Shown in pieces: positions 13,827 to 21,997 of a stretch of DNA of 33,215 bases (its first letter is position 1; every line of letters begins with the position of its first letter). The notes under the pieces were generated by a model. That model searched no databases, was not told the origin of the DNA, and saw only the letters and a list, made by a program, of their open reading frames with translations. Made by a program: the position numbers and the translations under genes. The stretch is from Anaerolineaceae bacterium (GTDB lineage: Bacteria > Chloroflexota > Anaerolineae > Anaerolineales > Villigracilaceae): contig VFJR01000114.1 of NCBI GenBank assembly GCA_009885945.1, positions 1 through 33,215 of the forward strand. Direction: 5' to 3'.

Positions 13827-15653
13827 TTACCCGCTTTCCTGATCATTATCATGGTCATCTTTATCAGGGATTGGTGGTGGATAATTTTCAGTTGTGGCGC
13901 TGGTTTGAGCCGCTTGGATATCAGTGGTATCGTTTCGTTTGGGTTGTTGCGTTTTACCCATTTTTCCCTCGGCGACCCTTTTTTCTTCTTCTTCATTAAA
14001 AATTTGATTACGAGTTTGATGGTAAATCGCCAGCCAGGTTGCCATACGTTCACGTTCACCGGACGCCTCTGTTTCCTTTTTCTTTGCCAGCTTTGTTGCG
14101 CGGCGGCGATCAATATCAGATTGTACAGCGGCTGGATCCATTACATCCTCAAAGGCAAGCTGCATACCGCCAACGGTGATGTATACCGTTCCAAAATTTA
14201 GAAAATATGCCGCCAAGCCAATGCGCTTATATTCGGTGCCAAGGATGTTGTCTATTTGCGCGGACCGACGCTCTTCTGCGCCAAAGGGTTTACGGTCAAT
14301 ATCTACAATTTGATCTGCGGAAACTTGAAAAATATCATTTGACCAATCCATATATTGATACACTAACCAGATGATCAGTGGAATCATGAGCACGGGTAAG
14401 CCAAAAAAAATTGAATCTAACGAAACACCTGTTTCACTGCGTGTGATCAATCCCTTTTCCAAGCTTTGGAACATTTCCCAGCCGCGCCTTATCATCAGGA
14501 TCAATAAAATTCCAAGGAAAAAAGTAGGTTTCCACGCTTGCAGCCATAAAACATACCAATGTTTTCGATAGGTGACTGTACTGCCTTCTTCTACTTTGAG
14601 GCGGAATAAATTCTTTAGTACAATTTTGCTGATCGGTTCTTTTTGCGGATGTGTGAACGTTCCCGAATATTTTTCTTTTGGCTTATTCTGTGTGGTCAAG
14701 CCCATCTTTCCGCGGATCGCATCGATCAATTTATCTTTTTCGTTGCGAAATGCGCCAGCCTTGATGCGATCCCAATGTTCTTCGATCATACGCGCAGCTT
14801 GATCTGGATGGTTGACATGGTCGAATTTGATTTGACCTACAAAGGTGCGGATGATGACACTGCCATAATCCAAAATTCGTCCAATCTGATTTGATTCAAC
14901 ACTAATGGAGAGCACTGTGCCAAGCGGGGCTTCCTGCCTGCTGTCGTAAAGGCCGATCACTTTTTCAAGCCAAATAACGCGTTGGTTAGTTACGATGTAA
15001 TAATCATTGCCCCAATCAATAAAATTCCATATTGCCCAGCCTAAAACTGCTGTAATAGCAATCGCTCCAGCTGTAATGGCAATAATTGAATTTACAATAA
15101 AAGCCCAAATTATAAATGCCAATACAAGTATGAATGTAAAAATAGGTCCCACCATTGCTTGCGCAAGCAATAAAGGATGTTTGCGTGTGATGAAGTATAC
15201 AACCTCATCGTCATTTAACCATTTGAGGCGGGTATTTCGCGCCAGCCTGCGGCTTCTGATGGAAACTTTGAAATTTGGTGCGATCTTCGGGACTTTTTTA
15301 AGCAGCCAGTTAAAATCGGTGCGTGTAATTTGAAATAACAGAGCATCTTCATCGGCTTCCATGGATGCGGATCTTTTTCTGCCTGTATAAGCGCCCTCTT
15401 CTCCAAAATAATCGGAGCGCACAAAAATTGCCAACGGAATTTTTTTGTTGTTACGAGTATGAGTGGCTAGAGTTCTACCTTTAAATACCATAAATAACCC
15501 ATCGGCTTCATCGCCTTCTTCAAAAATGGATTCAGTGGCTTTAAATGTAAGCTCTATTAACCTTTCTGCAACGCCGGATAATTCATTATCCCGAAGGTCG
15601 CGGAAGAGGTGAATCTTCTTTAAGAATAGTATTCGTTCAGCAATTTCAATCAT
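13827..15653 (-). CDS. Membrane protein with cyclic-nucleotide-binding and two bacterial PH domains
   Basis: A 608-residue protein. Residues about 10-130 form a cyclic-nucleotide-binding domain whose phosphate-binding cassette is FGEEGAYTGRKRSASM, keeping the Glu and Arg needed to bind cAMP or cGMP. Two helices follow (about 160-205), then a bacterial PH-like domain starting NDYYIVTNQRVIWLEK. A second pair of helices (about 375-445) precedes a second PH-like domain (NDIFQVSADQIVDIDRKPFG). The C-terminal 80 residues are charged and likely disordered. The duplicated helix-pair/PH unit behind one nucleotide sensor suggests a membrane protein gated by cAMP. An adenylate cyclase lies at 21998-23206. 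The specific function is unknown. Confidence 0.8.
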   Translation of the reverse strand: MIEIAERILFLKKIHLFRDLRDNELSGVAERLIELTFKATESIFEEGDEADGLFMVFKGRTLATHTRNNKKIPLAIFVRSDYFGEEGAYTGRKRSASMEADEDALLFQITRTDFNWLLKKVPKIAPNFKVSIRSRRLARNTRLKWLNDDEVVYFITRKHPLLLAQAMVGPIFTFILVLAFIIWAFIVNSIIAITAGAIAITAVLGWAIWNFIDWGNDYYIVTNQRVIWLEKVIGLYDSRQEAPLGTVLSISVESNQIGRILDYGSVIIRTFVGQIKFDHVNHPDQAARMIEEHWDRIKAGAFRNEKDKLIDAIRGKMGLTTQNKPKEKYSGTFTHPQKEPISKIVLKNLFRLKVEEGSTVTYRKHWYVLWLQAWKPTFFLGILLILMIRRGWEMFQSLEKGLITRSETGVSLDSIFFGLPVLMIPLIIWLVYQYMDWSNDIFQVSADQIVDIDRKPFGAEERRSAQIDNILGTEYKRIGLAAYFLNFGTVYITVGGMQLAFEDVMDPAAVQSDIDRRRATKLAKKKETEASGERERMATWLAIYHQTRNQIFNEEEEKRVAEGKMGKTQQPKRNDTTDIQAAQTSATTENYPPPIPDKDDHDNDQESG

Positions 15654-15665
15654 AATTTGATTCTA

Positions 15666-16169
15666 TCAAACTTCACGCACAATCGTACAACCGTAGGCGG
15701 GCGTCTCTGTAATTTCTGGCTGGCGATCTTCAAGCAAGGCTTCTACCGCCTCTTCTAAATAAAAGCGGGCGGCATTTTTGTGGCGAAATGTGACATTGTC
15801 CACTGCGCCTTGATAACGCAGAATTCCTTCGCGATCTATTAGAAATACATGCGGAGTAGTGATGGCTTGATACAAATCTGCAACCCTTTGCTCCGCATCT
15901 TTCAAAACGATGGGTAGGTGTCGTATGTTAACAGCATTTTCCACTGTTTCAGCTGATTCGTTTCGATTTGACGCAATTGGCAAGTAGACAACATCCTGTC
16001 CCCACTGCACAATGCAAGACATGGTGGAGCGGTCTGCTCGTTCAGAGTGCGGACATTCGGCAGACCAAAAGTTGATAATGACCAATTTGCCGCGAAAAAA
16101 TCTAAGGCGTTGAGTCCGTCCGTTGAGGTCGGGCAAGCCAAAGTCAGGCGCGAGGCGGTTTATTTCCAT
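15666..16169 (-). CDS. Peroxiredoxin-like (AhpC/TSA, redoxin) protein
   Basis: A 167-residue thioredoxin-fold protein. It starts with LAPDFGLPDLNGRTQRL and LVIINFWSAECPHSE. The single active Cys is in CPHS, so the thioredoxin CxxC is absent. The cis-Pro segment is ITTPHVFLIDREGILRYQG. A second Cys lies near the C-terminus in AYGCTI, a place often seen in the redoxin subgroup and possibly the resolving Cys. It probably reduces peroxides or serves as a thiol reductant in the cytoplasm. It follows the aminotransferase gene with no gap and lies 12 bases before the cyclic-nucleotide-binding gene. Confidence 0.8.
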   Translation of the reverse strand: MEINRLAPDFGLPDLNGRTQRLRFFRGKLVIINFWSAECPHSERADRSTMSCIVQWGQDVVYLPIASNRNESAETVENAVNIRHLPIVLKDAEQRVADLYQAITTPHVFLIDREGILRYQGAVDNVTFRHKNAARFYLEEAVEALLEDRQPEITETPAYGCTIVREV

Positions 16170-17336
16170 CTATTCTTTACCTGTAAAGCAATTGCTTAAT
16201 CTAAGAATACCTTCTTCAATTTTTTCCGATTCGTAATGTGCAAAACTTATCCGAAAAAATTGATCGAGACCGTTGCTGGTCGAAAATTTCTTGCCTTGCC
16301 GAATGTCCACTTTATGGGCTTTGGCTTTTTCGCGTAAAGTAGTTGCGTCCATGCCGTTATTTAATTGCAGCCAAAAGAAGTAGCCGCCATGTGGATGCGT
16401 GTATGAAACTTCAGGAATGTTTTTTTGCAAAACCAGGTGCATTGATTGGATGCGTTGACTGTAGGTATTTTTCAACTTTAAAATATTATTTTCCAAGTTT
16501 CCAGAATCAATTACATCGCGAAGCAAGGCAGAAGTAAATGGGTTTAGTCCGCCTCCGCTATCAAGCAATCCACAGATTGTAATTTTTTGAATTGTGACTG
16601 GGTGGGCATGCAGCCAGCCAAGCCGTAAACCTGGCGCAAGAATTTTTGAAAACGACCCAAGCGCGATAATATTTTTTTGATCGGTGTATGCCGCAAATGA
16701 TGACGGAGGTTTTTGCGTGTACCCAAGGAGTTGATAAGCCTCATCTGCGACAATGATGAAATTATATTTGATGGAAAGTGAAATAAGCTGTGTGCGTTCT
16801 TCTTGGGAAAGGGTGTGCCCCGAAGGATTTTGGAATGTTGGAATGATGTAAAAAAACTTTGGCGGGATAGTTTTTAATTTCTGTTCCAATAATTCAAAAT
16901 CGATTCCTTGATCGTCCGATTGGATAGAAATGATGTTTAGTTTATGATCTGCAAAAATGCGCGGCGCTAAAAAATATGTTGGTTCTTCCACATAAATGGT
17001 ATCGCCTGCTTGTGTAAAAAGTGTGCAAATTAAATCCAGCGCGTTAGAAATGCCATTCGTGACGAATAATTTTTCTGGTGAAATATCAAACTCATATTGT
17101 TTGCTTAAAAATTGAGAGAGCACAAAACGAAAATGCCCGTCGCCTTGTTCAGAGCCATATTGCAGAAATGAATTATCGCTTTGGGATAATACTTTTTGCG
17201 CGGAAGTGTTTATCATTTCTAGCGGAATCAACGAAAGCGATGGCTCGCCTGCGCCCAAGTCGATGATGTCTGGCGGGATGACGGTTTGAATGGTAGGCAA
17301 ATTGAGCATGATTCTCTTATAACGCAAATAAGGCAT
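16170..17336 (-). CDS. PLP-dependent aminotransferase, class I/II
   Basis: A 388-residue fold-type I aminotransferase like the 2-aminoadipate/MocR-type catalytic domain, without an N-terminal regulator domain. Seen are LGAGEPSLSL, NGISNALDLIC, PTFQNPSGHTLS with the conserved Asn, ADEAYQLLGY with the Asp, and the PLP Lys in GSFSKILAPGLRLGW. The late Arg in FFRISFAHYE contacts the substrate carboxylate. The amino donor is not predictable. The start is uncertain: the ATG at 17336 lacks a ribosome binding site. The in-frame ATG at 17309 sits just behind TTGTAA-17-TATAAG and would be nearly leaderless. First gene of the five-gene operon. Confidence 0.88.
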   Translation of the reverse strand: MPYLRYKRIMLNLPTIQTVIPPDIIDLGAGEPSLSLIPLEMINTSAQKVLSQSDNSFLQYGSEQGDGHFRFVLSQFLSKQYEFDISPEKLFVTNGISNALDLICTLFTQAGDTIYVEEPTYFLAPRIFADHKLNIISIQSDDQGIDFELLEQKLKTIPPKFFYIIPTFQNPSGHTLSQEERTQLISLSIKYNFIIVADEAYQLLGYTQKPPSSFAAYTDQKNIIALGSFSKILAPGLRLGWLHAHPVTIQKITICGLLDSGGGLNPFTSALLRDVIDSGNLENNILKLKNTYSQRIQSMHLVLQKNIPEVSYTHPHGGYFFWLQLNNGMDATTLREKAKAHKVDIRQGKKFSTSNGLDQFFRISFAHYESEKIEEGILRLSNCFTGKE

Positions 17337-17421
17337 ATTTACAATGAACTTTATAGGGTGTTTTAAGGCTTGGTTATGAAAAAACTCATTTTCAAAAAGA
17401 AATAGGGGTAATTTTGGAAAT

Positions 17422-17451
17422 AAAAAAAGCGGACTACTAGTAGTCCGCTTT
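17422..17451 (-). terminator. Terminator after the small unknown gene pair
   Basis: A perfect 26-base palindrome (17426-17451) with the arm AAAGCGGACTACT is followed on the minus strand by a run of T. It lies 17 bases past the stop of the gene at 17469. Confidence 0.85.
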
Positions 17452-17468
17452 AGGTGATAAGGTTAAAG

Positions 17469-17789
17469 CTACTTTAGCATTGCAGGAAGCTTAAGCTCGG
17501 GGTTACGTTCGCGAGCTGGACCAATAGCGCGCTGTGTAAGCGGCAAAACTTCTGATCCTAGCAGGCTCATATATTCAATTATCAAGCCTTGCACAATAAC
17601 CATTCCATCGCCTTGATAGCGTAAAACGGTACCATCTTCCTGCACATTTAAACTATATACACGCCGAGCCAATTTAAGCGCGGGGGGTCCCATTAACTTC
17701 ACAAAGCGCTGAACGATCGCAGTTAATACTTCTAAATAAACATCAACTGGTTTTTCTGGTAAATTTTCAGGTTTCTTTTCGGGTTGCAT
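17469..17789 (-). CDS. Small protein of unknown function, partner of the 98-residue membrane protein
   Basis: A 106-residue, probably soluble protein. The first 15 residues are Pro/Glu/Lys-rich. The core DVYLEVLTAIVQRFVKLMGPP looks helical. Next come YSLNVQEDGTVLRYQGDGMVIV, probably beta strands, and a helical IEYMSLLGSEVLPLTQRAIG. The start lies one base after the stop of the upstream membrane-protein gene, so the pair is coupled. The family is not recognised. A strong terminator follows. Confidence 0.65.
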   Translation of the reverse strand: MQPEKKPENLPEKPVDVYLEVLTAIVQRFVKLMGPPALKLARRVYSLNVQEDGTVLRYQGDGMVIVQGLIIEYMSLLGSEVLPLTQRAIGPARERNPELKLPAMLK

Positions 17790-17790
17790 A

Positions 17791-18087
17791 TTATGCCTCG
17801 ATAGCTTTCCTCATTTGGAAGAAGCCAATAAAAATAAAAAGGAAGCCTACAACATTTAGTCCACGGTGTAGTAAAGGACGGGTCGCGGCGTCAATTGCTT
17901 CCACAAAATCTTTGAGCAAGGTGTCGGTTAAGTGCGTGAAACCTAAAATAACAACTCCAACCATGATCAACCGTAACCCTACAGCCAATTGCCCGCCTAT
18001 TTTCGGGCGATAATACAAAGCCAAAGCGGCACTAACGACGAGTAGAATATCCAGAACATAAGTGAAGCCGTGCGCATCCATTATCAT
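17791..18087 (-). CDS. 98-residue membrane protein of unknown function
   Basis: Three hydrophobic segments are visible: YVLDILLVVSAALALYY (about 10-26), LRLIMVGVVILGFTHL (about 38-53) and LNVVGFLFIFIGFFQM (about 77-92). Between the second and third is a short charged stretch. AAAGGAT lies about 7 bases before the ATG. The gene is the first of a two-gene unit and is divergent from the E1 dehydrogenase. No family is recognised. Confidence 0.65.
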   Translation of the reverse strand: MIMDAHGFTYVLDILLVVSAALALYYRPKIGGQLAVGLRLIMVGVVILGFTHLTDTLLKDFVEAIDAATRPLLHRGLNVVGFLFIFIGFFQMRKAIEA

Positions 18088-18138
18088 AAGTTATATCCTT
18101 TGTATATAAATTGATTGAATTTTGGTTCGTTGTATTTT

Positions 18139-18167
18139 AGAATACCACCAAGGGGTGGGTGCGTCAA
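18139..18167 (-). promoter_or_regulatory. Promoter of the small gene pair with an inverted repeat in the spacer
   Basis: On the minus strand, TTGACG (18162-18167), 17 bases, TATTCT (18139-18144). Within the spacer, CCACC (18145-18149) and GGTGG (18154-18158) form an inverted repeat, a possible operator. Confidence 0.45.
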
Positions 18168-18195
18168 TATAAGCCTAATGTTCTCTCAGTATCCT

Positions 18196-18204
18196 TGTTA
18201 TAAT
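18196..18204 (+). promoter_or_regulatory. Extended -10 promoter of the E1 gene
   Basis: TGTTATAAT is a perfect extended -10 (TG at 18196-18197, TATAAT at 18199-18204) with a weak -35. The start near 18211 leaves a 28-base leader containing the GGAGA ribosome binding site. It may drive the whole 13-kb plus-strand run. Confidence 0.6.
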
Positions 18205-18238
18205 CTCAGTTGAAAATATAAAATTTTGGAGAAAGTAC

Positions 18239-20638
18239 ATGCCCAAGAAAAAGGGTGCCACTGCACTTCCCTTTGAAAAAGATGAAATAATAAAAGATTA
18301 CCGTCTTGCTTACCAAAGCAGGCAGGCTTCGCTTATCGGGCGCAGAGAAGTCTTGAGCGGCAAGGCTAAGTTCGGGATTTTTGGAGATGGTAAGGAAATT
18401 CCTCAGCTTGCGATTGCGCACGCGTTTCGCCCGGGAGACTGGCGTTCTGGATATTATCGTGACCAGACTTGGATGTTCATGGTTGGACTAATGAGCATAC
18501 AGGAATTTTTTGCGCAACTTTATGCTCATGCAGATGTTACTTATGATCCTGCGAGTGCGGGGCGGCAGATGAATGCGCATTTTGCCTCGCGCAATTTATA
18601 TCCAAATGGCACTTGGCGTTCGCAAACCAAAATGTACAATACCTCAGCAGATGGATCGCCCACAGCGGCACAAATGCCGCGCAGTGTGGGGCTTGCTTAC
18701 GCATCAGTGTTATATCGCAATATAAATGAATTAAAAGAATTCAAGGACTTTTCAGATAAGGGCAATGAAGTTACATTCGTCACCATTGGCAACGCGTCAA
18801 CTGCCGAAGGTTTATTTTGGGAATCAGTGAATGCCATTGGGGTGTTGAAAGCTCCCGCCGTCATTAGTATTTATGATGATGGCTACGGCATTTCTGTGCC
18901 TAATGAAATGCAAATGGTGAAAGGCAATGTGGGGAAATTGCTCAAGGGTTTTGAGCGCGAAGAAAATGGCACATCTGGATTCAATCATTACACTGTTAGC
19001 GCGTGGGATTATCCAGCGCTGGTTGAAACCTACCAAGCCGCCGCAGATAGCGCGCGTGAAGATCACATCCCCGCGATTGTGCATGTTGTGGACGTGACTC
19101 AGCCGCAAGGTCACAGTACATCCGGCAGTCATGAGAGATATAAATCTGTTGAACGATTAAAGTTTGAAGAAGACTTTGACGGATTGAAAAAAATGCGCGC
19201 GTGGATTTTAGATCAGCGTCTCATTTCTACGCCTGAACTTGATTCTATGGAAGAGGCAGATCACAACGCCGTAGAGGGATTCCGCAAAGCCGCTTGGGAT
19301 GCGTATCTCTCTCCGATTATGGATGAGCGCAATCAAGTGATGGATATGCTTGAAGAGATCGCGGGTTCTTCGAATCATGTTGCAGAGTTGAGAATGCTCA
19401 GGGATCGGCTGGCAAACCTCCCGTCGGTGGCGAGGCGTGATATTCATAGCGCCGCACATGAAGCATTGAGACTTCTGCGGGATGAAGCAAATCCCACAAA
19501 GGCAGTCCTCATCCAATGGAAATTTGAAAATGATAAATTGAATGTGGAGCGTTATGGCTCGCATTTACATTCTGGCACAGCAATGAAGATCGAAGAAATC
19601 AAACCTGTGTATTCAGACACTTCGCCGACCATGTTTGGTTTTGAAGTGGTCAACGCCGCGTTTGATTTGGCATTGGCGCGTGAGCCGCGTTTGGTTGCGT
19701 TTGGCGAAGATGTTGGAAAACTTGGTGACGTGAATCAGGGCTTTAAGGGAATGCAAGAAAAATACGGCGAGTTGCGAGTAAGTGATACAGGCATTCGTGA
19801 AGCGACAATTATAGGACAGGCGATTGGGCTGGCAATGCGCGGCTTGCGTCCTATCGCTGAGATTCAATACCTTGATTATATTTTGTATGCCATTCAAACC
19901 CTGAGCGATGATCTGGCAACTTTGCATTGGCGCAGTTCGGGTGGACAAAAAGCGCCCGTGATCGTGCGCACGCGCGGACATAGACTGGAAGGTGTGTGGC
20001 ACGCAGGCTCGCCGATGGCAGGCATTATTAATTTGGTGCGCGGCATGTATGTTTTGGTTCCGCGTGATATGACTCGCGCTGCAGGTTTTTACAATACGCT
20101 GTTGAAAGGTGATGAGCCAGCAGTTGTAGTTGAAGTATTAAACGGCTACCGCGTCAAAGAACGTTTGCCAGATAACATCGGTGAAATCACCTTGCCATTG
20201 GGGGTGCCAGAAATAATCCGTCAGGGTAGCGATGTAACTGTGGTTACATATGGTGCTTGTTGCCGCATCGTGATGGACGCCGCTGATAAATTATCCAAGC
20301 TTGGAATTGATGTTGAAGTGATAGATGTGCAATCTCTTTTGCCTTTTGACATTCACGGCATGATCGTTGAATCTTTGAAAAAGACAAACCGCGTGCTCTT
20401 TGTAGATGAAGATGTGCCAGGCGGCACGACTGCTTACATGATGCAGGAAGTAATCGAAAAGCAAGGCGGGTATTTTCATTTAGATTCGCCTGCAAAGACA
20501 TTATCCGCTAAAGCTCATCGCCCCGCATATGGTTCGGACGGTGATTATTGGTCAAAGCCGAATGTGGAGACGGTGTTCGACGCGGTGTATGAGATGATGA
20601 ATGAGGTTGATCCTGGGGTGTACCCACAAATTTATTAA
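18239..20638 (+). CDS. Fused alpha-beta E1 subunit of a 2-oxo acid dehydrogenase
   Basis: A 799-residue thiamine-diphosphate enzyme that decarboxylates a 2-oxo acid and passes the acyl group to E2. Residues about 20-350 are E1-alpha and about 460-795 E1-beta (VAFGEDVGKLGDVNQGFKGM, DTGIREATIIGQAIGLA, then FVDEDVPGGTTAYM). In alpha, the metal-binding GDG...N motif appears as GNASTAEG (184-191) and DDGYGI (213-218), a pattern I associate with fused E1 proteins. Fused E1 proteins are found among branched-chain and pyruvate dehydrogenase-like enzymes, so the substrate is uncertain. The E2 gene follows after a repeat-bearing 77-base gap. No E3 is in the window. Confidence 0.9.
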   Translation: MPKKKGATALPFEKDEIIKDYRLAYQSRQASLIGRREVLSGKAKFGIFGDGKEIPQLAIAHAFRPGDWRSGYYRDQTWMFMVGLMSIQEFFAQLYAHADVTYDPASAGRQMNAHFASRNLYPNGTWRSQTKMYNTSADGSPTAAQMPRSVGLAYASVLYRNINELKEFKDFSDKGNEVTFVTIGNASTAEGLFWESVNAIGVLKAPAVISIYDDGYGISVPNEMQMVKGNVGKLLKGFEREENGTSGFNHYTVSAWDYPALVETYQAAADSAREDHIPAIVHVVDVTQPQGHSTSGSHERYKSVERLKFEEDFDGLKKMRAWILDQRLISTPELDSMEEADHNAVEGFRKAAWDAYLSPIMDERNQVMDMLEEIAGSSNHVAELRMLRDRLANLPSVARRDIHSAAHEALRLLRDEANPTKAVLIQWKFENDKLNVERYGSHLHSGTAMKIEEIKPVYSDTSPTMFGFEVVNAAFDLALAREPRLVAFGEDVGKLGDVNQGFKGMQEKYGELRVSDTGIREATIIGQAIGLAMRGLRPIAEIQYLDYILYAIQTLSDDLATLHWRSSGGQKAPVIVRTRGHRLEGVWHAGSPMAGIINLVRGMYVLVPRDMTRAAGFYNTLLKGDEPAVVVEVLNGYRVKERLPDNIGEITLPLGVPEIIRQGSDVTVVTYGACCRIVMDAADKLSKLGIDVEVIDVQSLLPFDIHGMIVESLKKTNRVLFVDEDVPGGTTAYMMQEVIEKQGGYFHLDSPAKTLSAKAHRPAYGSDGDYWSKPNVETVFDAVYEMMNEVDPGVYPQIY

Positions 20639-20700
20639 CCACAAAGGAACGAAGGGTCACGAAGGAAAACCTTTGTGTACCTTTGTGACCCTTCGTGGTG
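20639..20700. repeat. Inverted repeat between the E1 and E2 genes
   Basis: GAAGGGTCACGAAGG (20651-20665) pairs with CCTTTGTGACCCTTC (20681-20695) with one mismatch. CCAC and GTGG close the outer ends. It carries the unit CACAAAGG...ACGAAGG, which also appears near 32850. It could modulate E2 expression relative to E1 by stabilising or terminating the transcript. Confidence 0.75.
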
Positions 20701-20715
20701 AATAGGAGTTGAATT

Positions 20716-21960
20716 ATGGCAACAAAAGTATTCGTTCCAAGATTAGGCGAAGGCGTTGATGAAGTGACTGTATCAAAATGGCTTAAACAAGTTGGCGATT
20801 CCGTCAAAGAGTTGGAGCCGTTGCTTGAGGTGAATACAGATAAAGTAGACACAGAAATCCCTGCGCCTGCTTCGGGTGTAATTCTTAAGATTGAAATGCA
20901 AGAGGGGCAGGTAGGGAAGGTGGGGCAATTGCTTGCAGTGATTGGGGAGGCAGGGGAATTAGTGAACAGTGAACAGTTGACAGTTGAAAGCAAGAAAGAG
21001 TCGAAAGTTGAAGGTCAAAGGTCAGAGCCGAAACCTGAGACCTTAGACCTTAGACCTGCGACTAATTCACACACCAATCTCGGTTTCATCTCCCCTGTTG
21101 TAGCAAAGATTGCGGCAGAATATGGCGTGGATTTGAGGCAAGTTGCAGGGTCAGGCTTGAATGGACGTATTACGAAAAATGACGTACTGGCGTTTATTCC
21201 CAGTCAAAAATCTAAGGTTGAAGGTCAAAATGTTCAACGTTCAACCTTCCAACCTGCAAACCTGAAACTTGATACTAGTGTACATGACACTTTAGTCAAA
21301 CACACTACGATGCGAAAATCTATCGCGGCGCATATGATTGAGTCGAAGCACACTTCTCCACATGTGTTAACTGTGATGGAGGCGGATATGTCTCGGGTGG
21401 TGAAGCATCGTGCGCATAATAAATCTGTGTTTGAACGTGATGGCGTCAACTTAACTTTTACAGCTTATTTTATGACCGCCATGGTTGCGGGGCTAAAAGC
21501 CTATCCTCTTGCCAATTCTTCGTGGAGCGACGAAGGTGTAATTCTGCGCAAAGATATTAATCTCGGCATGGCAGTTTCGCTTGGCGAAGACGGCTTGATA
21601 GTGCCCGTCATCAAAGGCGCGGATAATTTATCTCTGCTGGCGATGGCGCGTTCAATTAATGATCTGGCAAATCGCGCGCGCACTAAGAAATTACAGCCTG
21701 ATGATGTCAAAGGTGGCACATTTACTTTAACGAATCACGGCACAAGCGGATCGCTGTTTGCTTTTCCAGTGATCAATCAGCCGCAATCGGGCATTCTCGG
21801 AATTGGCGCCATGCAAAAGCGCGTGGTTGTGATTGATGATGCGATTGCAATCCGACCGATGGTGTATATGTCCTTTGTGTTCGATCACCGCATTCTAGAC
21901 GGCGCATCCGCAGATGCATTTTTGATGAAGGTTAAAGAGACGTTGGAAAATTGGAGTTAG
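20716..21960 (+). CDS. Dihydrolipoamide acyltransferase (E2) of a 2-oxo acid dehydrogenase complex
   Basis: A 414-residue E2. An N-terminal lipoyl domain (1-80) has the lipoylated Lys43 in NTDKVDTEI. A peripheral subunit-binding domain follows (about 126-161: VVAKIAAEYGVDLRQVAGSG, then LNGRITKNDV). The catalytic domain starts near 195 and ends with the His and Asp of FDHRILDGASAD. The two linkers are odd. Residues about 84-118 and 163-185 are encoded by repeat-like DNA, and both contain the peptide KVEGQ from nearly the same bases. The usual Ala/Pro-rich linker is thus replaced by repeat-derived sequence. It works with the E1 gene upstream and needs lipoylation by LipB and LipA. Confidence 0.92.
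   Translation: MATKVFVPRLGEGVDEVTVSKWLKQVGDSVKELEPLLEVNTDKVDTEIPAPASGVILKIEMQEGQVGKVGQLLAVIGEAGELVNSEQLTVESKKESKVEGQRSEPKPETLDLRPATNSHTNLGFISPVVAKIAAEYGVDLRQVAGSGLNGRITKNDVLAFIPSQKSKVEGQNVQRSTFQPANLKLDTSVHDTLVKHTTMRKSIAAHMIESKHTSPHVLTVMEADMSRVVKHRAHNKSVFERDGVNLTFTAYFMTAMVAGLKAYPLANSSWSDEGVILRKDINLGMAVSLGEDGLIVPVIKGADNLSLLAMARSINDLANRARTKKLQPDDVKGGTFTLTNHGTSGSLFAFPVINQPQSGILGIGAMQKRVVVIDDAIAIRPMVYMSFVFDHRILDGASADAFLMKVKETLENWS
20961..21057. repeat. Repeat cluster in the first linker of E2
   Basis: AGTGAAC, AGTGAAC, AGTTGAC and AGTTGA follow in tandem from 20961. Then AAGGTC units (21011-21023) face repeated GACCTT units (21039-21057), forming an imperfect inverted repeat. All is read in frame. 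Confidence 0.75.
21214..21255. repeat. Inverted repeat in the second linker of E2
   Basis: AAGGTTGAA (21214-21222) pairs perfectly with TTCAACCTT (21240-21248). GTTGAAGGTCAAA at its left side is also found at 21007-21019 in the first linker. Confidence 0.75.
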
Positions 21961-21997
21961 TGTGTGTTGATTTGACCCCAAATGACTTGAGAAAATT

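Noticed and set aside
13820-14201. Overlapping open frames at the 3' end of the cyclic-nucleotide-binding gene
   Set aside because: They mirror a low-complexity charged tail and lack recognisable domains or start signals.
15666-16169. TlpA/ResA-type thiol-disulfide oxidoreductase
   Set aside because: The CxxC motif is missing (CPHS) and there is no signal peptide or membrane anchor.
18824-20002. Several minus-strand open frames of 100-130 codons inside the E1 gene
   Set aside because: The plus-strand frame has continuous E1 motifs throughout. The opposite frames have no family features and no ribosome binding sites.
20639-21255. CRISPR array from repeated short units near E1-E2
   Set aside because: The units are irregular, palindromic, partly coding and lack equal spacers; no cas gene is present.
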